NCBI RefSeq assembly: GCF_001741865.1
Contig: NZ_CP017147.1
Location: forward strand, 496,001 to 560,000
Source: Bosea vaviloviae
Lineage (GTDB): Bacteria; Pseudomonadota; Alphaproteobacteria; Rhizobiales; Beijerinckiaceae
DNA: 64,000 nucleotides
Reading direction: 5' to 3'
Positions 17,889 to 23,584 of the stretch are shown one piece after another. Within the stretch, counting starts at the first letter, position 1, and each line of letters opens with the position of its first letter. Under the pieces are notes generated by a model. The model was not told the origin of the DNA. It did not search any database and saw only the letters and a list, made by a program, of their open reading frames with translations. The translations under genes and the position numbers were made by a program.

Positions 17889-19127
17889 CTAGCTCCGCGC
17901 GCCGAGCAGCCGCGCCACGATGTCGCAAACAGCATCGCCACCGCTGCGATCGATCGTCACGCTCCGCTTGGGAGCGTCGTTCAGCATCGATTCGACCGCC
18001 TGCACCAAGAATATTGGCGTGAGCGGAATGTCTCCGTCGAGGCGCAGGCAACGCGCCAGCCCCGCCCGCTCCATCGCCTGCGCTCGTATCGCCTGCTCGG
18101 TCTCGTTGCCGGCGTCGAACGGCACGACGATCGCAGGCCGGCCCGCCGCCACGAGATCAAGCACCGTATTGTAGCCAGCCTGGCTGATCGACAACGCGCA
18201 GCCCGCGAGCAGCGCCGGAAAATCCGGTCGCGCCCATTCCACGGTCACATGGGCGGGCGCTGAATCCCGCAGACCGGCGAACGCTGCCTCGGATACGCCT
18301 CGCCCGACGAGGATGCGCCAGCCTCGTACCGGGCCAAGCAAGCCGGCGGCAGCCAGGCAGAGCTCAAACAGCGGCATGGCAGCCGCCGAGCCGCCGCCGG
18401 AGACGATGATTTCAGCCTCCTCGTCATTGCGAGCGCAGCGAAGCAATCCAGCGTCTTGCTCTACGCCTCCTGGATTGCTTCGCTGAGCCTGTACTCGGGC
18501 TTGCCGAAGGCAAGACCCGGGTGCTCGCAATGACGGCTCAGCCAGATAACCCGTGTAATGCAGCCGCCCGGTCAATTCCGGCGACGCCGGCCAGGATGCC
18601 TCCAGCGGCAGGAAAGCGGCATCGCCATGCACCAGGACACCATCGAAATGGCTGATAATGCGCTGCTCCGCCTCGTAAATCCGCTCAGTGCGCGGGGCGA
18701 CCAGCACGTCACGGATCGAGGACAGCACCAGGACCCGCGGATTCACCGCCTTCGCCGCGGCAATCAGCCCCATGAACTCGCCGGCGAGTTGCCGCCGCCC
18801 GAACGGGAAATGCTCGGTGATGACGACATCGGGCCGCAGCGACATTGCGAGATCGCTCAGCATCGCCTGCCGCATCGCGCGGCGTTCTGTAGCGATCGGC
18901 TGCCCGGCTTCGTCGAGCAGATTGCGGAAATCGACGCCCTCGACCTTGACCGGAGGCAGCTGCACGAAAGCGAAAGGCTCGTCCTGTCGCGCTGCCAGAG
19001 GCATGCCGCCGCTCGCCAGCGTCACCTCATGTCCAGCCCCGGCCAGCGCCCGCGCCAGATGCCGCGCCCGCACGAGATGGCCGCTGCCCAGGAGATGCGT
19101 CACAGCGATCAGGATGCGTGGCATCAA
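17889..19127 (-). CDS. GT28/MurG-like glycosyltransferase with in-frame repeat insertion
   Basis: 412 residues, cytosolic GT-B fold. The N-terminal domain begins MMPRILIAVTHLLGSGHLVR with the GSGHLVRA glycine loop; DVVITEHFPFGRRQLAGEFM and SSIRDVLVAPRTERIYE follow. The C-terminal domain has IIVSGGGSAAAMPLFELCL and the nucleotide-sugar site (SQAGYNTVLDLVAAGRPAIV). Residues about 198-236, between the two domains, are encoded by a dispersed family A repeat (18422-18535) that keeps the frame open. Related proteins would join these domains directly. The ATGA overlap with the GT4 gene upstream shows translational coupling. Donor and acceptor are unknown; an envelope glycoconjugate is likely. Confidence 0.85.
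   Translation of the reverse strand: MMPRILIAVTHLLGSGHLVRARHLARALAGAGHEVTLASGGMPLAARQDEPFAFVQLPPVKVEGVDFRNLLDEAGQPIATERRAMRQAMLSDLAMSLRPDVVITEHFPFGRRQLAGEFMGLIAAAKAVNPRVLVLSSIRDVLVAPRTERIYEAEQRIISHFDGVLVHGDAAFLPLEASWPASPELTGRLHYTGYLAEPSLRAPGSCLRQARVQAQRSNPGGVEQDAGLLRCARNDEEAEIIVSGGGSAAAMPLFELCLAAAGLLGPVRGWRILVGRGVSEAAFAGLRDSAPAHVTVEWARPDFPALLAGCALSISQAGYNTVLDLVAAGRPAIVVPFDAGNETEQAIRAQAMERAGLARCLRLDGDIPLTPIFLVQAVESMLNDAPKRSVTIDRSGGDAVCDIVARLLGARS
18422..18535. repeat. Dispersed palindromic repeat, family A, copy 3, inside a CDS
   Basis: The arms CGTCATTGCGAGCGCAGCGA with AGCAATCCAG and CCTGGATTGCTTCGCTGAG...CTCGCAATGACG match the intergenic copies at 3015 and 13762, with an extra TACTCGGGCTTGCC...AAGACCCGGG hairpin inside. 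The 114 bp equal 38 codons and keep the glycosyltransferase frame. Confidence 0.9.
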
Positions 19128-20380
19128 TCGCGCCCGCCCGATCGAACCGCACGCAGCAGCTTCTGATGAATGCGGTCGAGCCCGGCTGCAGCCGAAAAAT
19201 CCTGCGTCAGCCTCGCATGCGCCGCAGCGCCCAGCGCCGCACGCCGCTCCGGCGCCATCGCAAGCTCAGCCATGGCCTGTGCCAGCCCAGCGACATCACC
19301 GGGCGCAACCAGCAGACCCTCGACACCATCGCTGACGAATTCGGGGATGCCGGCGAAATCCGTCGCGACGATCGGCAGTGCCTGGCTCGCCGCTTCCATC
19401 ACGACATTGGGCAGGCCGTCGCGGTCGCCATTATCGGCCTGCTTTGAAGGCAGCACGAAGAGATCGGCCTCGCGCAAGGCGGTGACGACCGCAGCCTGCG
19501 CCTGCGGCCCGGCCCAGCTGACGCGCTCCGACAGCCCGAGCACTTCGGCCAGTATTTTCAGCGTCTTCAGCTTTTCGCCGCCGCCGATATGGATCAAACG
19601 CCAATGCAGCGTGGCCGGCAAACGCGCCAGCGCCGACAAGAGATCGTCGAAGCCCTTCTTCTCGACCGCACGGCCAATGGTGATGAAGCGCACCGGATCG
19701 GCCGGGTCGCTGCCATCGCGGAGCGGGCGCGACGGTGGCGGCGGAAAGCGGGCGAGGTCGAGCCCATGATAGACCAGCGCGACCTTGTCGGCCCGGTCGC
19801 CGAGGCGCGCGAGCTCGGCATGGCCATCGCGCGTGCAGGTCACGCCCCAGGCGGCGGCAGCGAGTTTCTCGCGCTTCTCCCAATCCGGCGTCGTCCAGAT
19901 ATCCTTGGCATGGGCCGAGAACGACCAGCTCAACCCCCGCAGCAGCGCCGCATAGCGGATCACCGAGGCCGGCGTGTGCAGGTAATGGACATGCAGATGG
20001 CGGATGCCCGCCGGCAGCTCGCGCGCCATCACGCAGGCCTGGCCGAGCCGGCGCAAGCGGTTGCGCGTCGGATCGCGAACAAGGTCGCGCAGGAAGACGG
20101 CGGCGAGCCTGAGCGCCCCCAGCCGTCGCAGCGCGCTTAAGGCGCCGCGCAGAACGCGGCGGGGATCGTCATGCAGATATTCCGGCAGATAAGTCACCGG
20201 CGCGGTGATCTGCTTGTGCATCAGATGGCGATCGGCGTCGGTGGGATGACGCAGCGACCAGATCGCGAAGGGCAGGCCGCGCTGCTGCAGCCCGAGCAGC
20301 TCCTGGGCAATGAAGGTCTCCGACAGCCGCGGATAGCCCTTCATCGCGATCGCGACGAGCGGCTCGGGCACGGTGCTCAT
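19124..20380 (-). CDS. Glycosyltransferase family 4
   Basis: 418 residues, GT-B fold. The N-terminal domain starts VAIAMKGYPRLSETFIAQEL, a pattern shared with colanic-acid-type transferases (WcaL-like), and continues with HLHVHYLHTPASVIRYAALL. The C-terminal domain has FITIGRAVEKKGFDDLLSAL, the phosphate loop region, and the E-x7-E motif in VVMEAASQALPIVATDFAGI. It is translationally coupled at both ends (ATGA overlaps at 20377-20380 and 19124-19127) to the methyltransferase upstream and the GT28-like gene downstream. The sugar is unknown. Confidence 0.9.
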   Translation of the reverse strand: MSTVPEPLVAIAMKGYPRLSETFIAQELLGLQQRGLPFAIWSLRHPTDADRHLMHKQITAPVTYLPEYLHDDPRRVLRGALSALRRLGALRLAAVFLRDLVRDPTRNRLRRLGQACVMARELPAGIRHLHVHYLHTPASVIRYAALLRGLSWSFSAHAKDIWTTPDWEKREKLAAAAWGVTCTRDGHAELARLGDRADKVALVYHGLDLARFPPPPSRPLRDGSDPADPVRFITIGRAVEKKGFDDLLSALARLPATLHWRLIHIGGGEKLKTLKILAEVLGLSERVSWAGPQAQAAVVTALREADLFVLPSKQADNGDRDGLPNVVMEAASQALPIVATDFAGIPEFVSDGVEGLLVAPGDVAGLAQAMAELAMAPERRAALGAAAHARLTQDFSAAAGLDRIHQKLLRAVRSGGRD

Positions 20381-21036
20381 CGCGCGCCGATCAGCATGAA
20401 GCGCGTATAGTTCTTCGTCGGCAGCGCGCCAGTGAACCAGGTCTCGGATAGGTTCGCCTGCTCCTGGAACGCCTCGAGCGAAGCGACGCAGCTGCGGTGA
20501 TCGGGCTCACGAAAATAGTCGTTCGATTGCAGCAGCAGGGGCAGGCCTGCCGGCAAGGTCGCAAGCCAGCCCGGCACATCGTCGAGATGCTCGCAGCTCG
20601 TATTGATGACGAGGCCCGGGCGCCTCTCCTGCGCCGCGAAATCGAGGCCGGTCATGTCGGCGGTGATTGCCCGAAAACGCTTGGCCGTGACATGGCGATG
20701 GTTCAGCGTCTCGGCGACAATGGCGCAACCCGGGTCGATATCGAGGCTCACGACCTCGCTGATCGCCAACTGCGGCTCTTCCAGCAATAGCGCGCCGAGC
20801 ACGCCATACCAGGCGCCGAGCACCCAGACGGGACCGTCGGGACGCGGCAAGGTCTCGGCCAGCGTCTCGACCAGCCATTGCTTCGAGGCGATCTGCTTGT
20901 GGTTGACGGCGATCGAGAGATCGACTGGGGCGCCCTTGCCGTAGAGCCGCGCGATGTCGGCGGCCACGGGGTTGCGCGTCAGCGCCGCGACACCGCGCAG
21001 GATGTCGTGAAAGGCCTCGGAAGGCTCCTGGGTCAT
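20377..21036 (-). CDS. Class I SAM-dependent methyltransferase-like protein
   Basis: 219 residues from ATG at 21036 (MTQEPSEAFHDILRGVAALT). The segment WVLGAWYGVLGALLL is the glycine-rich motif I of Rossmann methyltransferases; SLDIDPGCAIVAETLNH gives the acidic residue that binds the SAM ribose, and AITADMTGLDF the adenine-binding region. GLVINTSCEHLDDVPGWLAT corresponds to motif IV. It is the first gene of a three-gene unit with two glycosyltransferases, so a sugar or lipid-linked sugar is a plausible acceptor (inference). The frame extends to 21093 without support for an earlier start. Confidence 0.7.
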   Translation of the reverse strand: MTQEPSEAFHDILRGVAALTRNPVAADIARLYGKGAPVDLSIAVNHKQIASKQWLVETLAETLPRPDGPVWVLGAWYGVLGALLLEEPQLAISEVVSLDIDPGCAIVAETLNHRHVTAKRFRAITADMTGLDFAAQERRPGLVINTSCEHLDDVPGWLATLPAGLPLLLQSNDYFREPDHRSCVASLEAFQEQANLSETWFTGALPTKNYTRFMLIGAR

Positions 21037-21114
21037 GCCGTCTCTGTCAAAGCGGGACAAAATCGGCGGGACCATAGGCAAGCCCGGGCGCAAAGGCCAG
21101 CCGCCGCCGCAGGC

Positions 21115-23118
21115 TCAGACCGGTGGCTTCTTAGTGTCTGCCGCGGCTGCCGACTTGCCGACCTTGGACTTGCCGGCCTTGGACTTGCTAGCGTTGGACT
21201 TGCTAGCGTTGGACTTGCTGGCGTTGGATCTGCGGCCCCGCTTCGCGGCGGCCTGCGGCGCAGGCGCGGCTTCCTCCAGCGGCGAACCCGCCCCGGACAA
21301 GGGCTCGTGCTCGATGCCCTCGGGCTCGATGCCCTCCTCCATTGCCTCCACATCAAGGCCAGGGACCGGCTCCAGCAGCACCGGGCTTGCCTCGATGCCG
21401 GGCGCAGGCTCCTGGTCATCGCCGTCGCGCTCGGCCAGTTCCGGTGCGCTGGCGAAGCCATAGGCGGTCAGCGGCTTCTCGCGACCCTTGATCGAGATCT
21501 TCAACGGCGTCGTGCCGCGATAGCCCCGGCCGGTGACGCGTATCGTCTCTTCCGACACGACGAGATCGGACAGCACGCGCCGCGTCGCCGATTCGAGCTG
21601 GCTTGCGATCATCACCGTCTCGCCGACCGTGATCTCGCGCCGGCCGAGGCTCTCGCTCTCAACGGCGCCCACGATCGCCTGGCCGGTATGGATGCCGATG
21701 CCGATCCGCAGCGGCAAGGGTAGCGCTGCTCCATATTCGCGATTCAGCGCCTCGACCGCGCGCACGATATCTCCAGCCGCGCTGATCGCAGCCTGGGCGG
21801 CGCGCGCTGGCGTGCCCTCCAACCCGAACACCGCCATGAAGCCATCGCCATAGAAGGCATCGATCCGCCCGCCATGCGCGGCGATGGCCTGCGCCATCTC
21901 GTCGAAGAAGCGGTTGAGCAGGCCGATCAACTCCTGCGGCAATTGCCGTTCCGACAGGGCCGAGAAGGCGCGCAGATCCGCGACGATCACGGTCAGTCCG
22001 CGCTTGCCGGCCGTCGCCTCGGGTTCGGTCGCGCGCGTGGCGGCGCCCAGTCGCGAGGCCAGGAGGATCTGGACCTGCAAATCCTGACGCGGTCTGATCT
22101 GGCAGGCGAGGCGGACGCGGTCCGGCGCGGAAATCCGGCGCAGCAGCCTGGCCTCGTTCGGCCCGGGCGGCGGCAGCTTGTCGCCACCGTCGAGCACCAG
22201 CACGCGGCAGGTCGCGCAGCGGGCCCTGCCGCCGCAGAGCGCCGCATGCGGGATGCCGAAGCGCCGGAACATCTCCAGCACGGTCAGCCCCGGCGTGAGC
22301 TTGCGCACGCCATGGCCGACGAAGCGCACGGTGATGTGGCGGGTGGTGCGGACCCGGATCTCGCGGATCGCGACGAAGCCGACGAAACAACCGACGAGGC
22401 CGTAGAACGCCGTCTTCGCCCAGATCACGTTCTGGTTGAACATGGCGACCGCCGAGTCCGAATAGGTCTCCGGCGGCAACTGCATGTGCCCGGCCTCACG
22501 CGCGGCAACGGCAAAGCCGATCAGCGCCAGGATCGGCAGCAGGATCGCGGCGAGCATGAACGGGTCGCGCCAATGCTGATAGCTCTCGCGCGAGCGCAGT
22601 GAGAAATGCAGGCCGATGATGCCATGCGTCCAGACCAGCAGCAGCAGGATGGTCTGCGAAAACGCCAGGTTCGGCCAGAGCCGGCGCAGCACCGCGTGAT
22701 AGCTCTCGTCGAGATTGAAGAACGTGCCCATCACCCGCGTCCCGACGATATGATCGACGAGAAAGAGCGGGATCATGACGCCGAGGCCGATCTGCAGTAT
22801 CTCGCGCGCCGGCATCTTGAAGGTGCGGCGCTGCGCCACCCGCAGCAGCGCAAACAGCGGATGCACGATCAGCGCGGCGTAAAGCGCAACCGTACCCGGC
22901 CAGGAATGCCAGAACCCGTAGCGCCAGTTCTGCACGGCCTCCATCGCCTCGAGCCCTGCGATGCCGGCGGCATGGTTGAGGAAATGCGTCGTCGCGAAAG
23001 CGAGCAGCACCATGCCCGAGGCGAAGCGGATGTCGCGGCTCCAGGACGAGACCTGGTCCATGCCCGCCCCGAAACCCGCACCCTGCCTGTTGCTGCCAGC
23101 CGTCTGGGGCAGACTCAT
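21115..23118 (-). CDS. Membrane-anchored diheme-b-like / 2Fe-2S ferredoxin / class III cyclase fusion (CyaC-like)
   Basis: 667 residues from ATG at 23118. Residues about 30-250 form roughly six membrane segments with histidines at 45, 49, 86, 123, 165 and 171, resembling the diheme-b anchor of succinate dehydrogenase. Residues about 265-350 are a 2Fe-2S ferredoxin domain with Cys 295, 301, 304 and 339. Residues about 375-555 are a class III cyclase domain. Both metal Asp are present (D381 in VADLRAF, D425 in FYGDGF), but the adenine-selecting Lys is Ala421, the GDxVN Asp is Glu500, the transition-state Asn is Met503 and Arg is Gln507. The tail is acidic, then Ser/Lys-rich with a tandem repeat. 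Sinorhizobium meliloti CyaC is a quinone-responsive cyclase with a related anchor, as I recall. It is third in the ABC-CNB-cyclase operon, 16 bp after the CNB gene. Confidence 0.85.
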   Translation of the reverse strand: MSLPQTAGSNRQGAGFGAGMDQVSSWSRDIRFASGMVLLAFATTHFLNHAAGIAGLEAMEAVQNWRYGFWHSWPGTVALYAALIVHPLFALLRVAQRRTFKMPAREILQIGLGVMIPLFLVDHIVGTRVMGTFFNLDESYHAVLRRLWPNLAFSQTILLLLVWTHGIIGLHFSLRSRESYQHWRDPFMLAAILLPILALIGFAVAAREAGHMQLPPETYSDSAVAMFNQNVIWAKTAFYGLVGCFVGFVAIREIRVRTTRHITVRFVGHGVRKLTPGLTVLEMFRRFGIPHAALCGGRARCATCRVLVLDGGDKLPPPGPNEARLLRRISAPDRVRLACQIRPRQDLQVQILLASRLGAATRATEPEATAGKRGLTVIVADLRAFSALSERQLPQELIGLLNRFFDEMAQAIAAHGGRIDAFYGDGFMAVFGLEGTPARAAQAAISAAGDIVRAVEALNREYGAALPLPLRIGIGIHTGQAIVGAVESESLGRREITVGETVMIASQLESATRRVLSDLVVSEETIRVTGRGYRGTTPLKISIKGREKPLTAYGFASAPELAERDGDDQEPAPGIEASPVLLEPVPGLDVEAMEEGIEPEGIEHEPLSGAGSPLEEAAPAPQAAAKRGRRSNASKSNASKSNASKSKAGKSKVGKSAAAADTKKPPV
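21164..21223. repeat. 15-bp tandem repeat coding for SNASK-type units
   Basis: Four units of TTGGACTTGCTAGCG or close variants lie head to tail (21164, 21179, 21194, 21209; the 21179 and 21194 units are identical). On the coding strand they give SNASK/SKAGK pentapeptides in the C-terminal tail of the cyclase fusion. The unit is in frame, so copy-number change would alter length without frameshift. Confidence 0.9.
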
Positions 23119-23134
23119 GCCACTACCCGCCTCA

Positions 23135-23584
23135 TCAATGGACCTTTTCGTCGTGCAGCACGAAATCCGCCAGGCGATATAGCCGCGCGGCAAGATCGCG
23201 CGACAGGGCTATGCTGAAATCGGGAATCGTTTCCAGCAGTTCGAAGAACAGGTCCTTCGGCAGCCGCAGCGTGCTGACATCGCTCTTGGCGGTGACCTCG
23301 CCGACATAGGACTGGCCGCAGAGGATGGGCACGTCGCCGATGATGCTGCCTGACGCCAGCAGGAAGCGCTTGCTGCGCCCGTCGCTCCGCTCATGCGAGA
23401 TCTCGACCTCGCCTTCCAGAACCACATAGACGCCTTCCGGCATTTCTCCTTCGGCAATGATCCGTGCGCCCGCGTCGAAATGCAGGCGCTCGCCCATCAG
23501 CGCGACGAGCTTCAGCCGGGGCCCGGGGAGCGAGCGAAACAGCGGCACCCTTCGCAGGCATGTGATGTCGGTTTCGAGCGTCAT
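23135..23584 (-). CDS. Cyclic nucleotide-binding (CNB/Crp-type) domain protein without HTH
   Basis: 149 residues, a single CNB domain. The N-terminal helix LRRVPLFRSLPGPRLKLVAL is followed by the beta-roll: DAGARIIAEGEMPEGVYVVL, then ASGSIIGDVPILCGQSYVGE, which is the phosphate-binding cassette region. The canonical G-E-x6-R-x-A of cAMP binders is replaced by GDVPILCGQSYVGEV, so ligand binding may be lost or altered. The C-helix ends in HDEKVH, and no DNA-binding domain follows. It overlaps the ABC gene by 4 bp (ATGA) and precedes the cyclase gene by 16 bp. It probably acts as a regulatory subunit of one of these neighbours (inference). Confidence 0.88.
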   Translation of the reverse strand: MTLETDITCLRRVPLFRSLPGPRLKLVALMGERLHFDAGARIIAEGEMPEGVYVVLEGEVEISHERSDGRSKRFLLASGSIIGDVPILCGQSYVGEVTAKSDVSTLRLPKDLFFELLETIPDFSIALSRDLAARLYRLADFVLHDEKVH

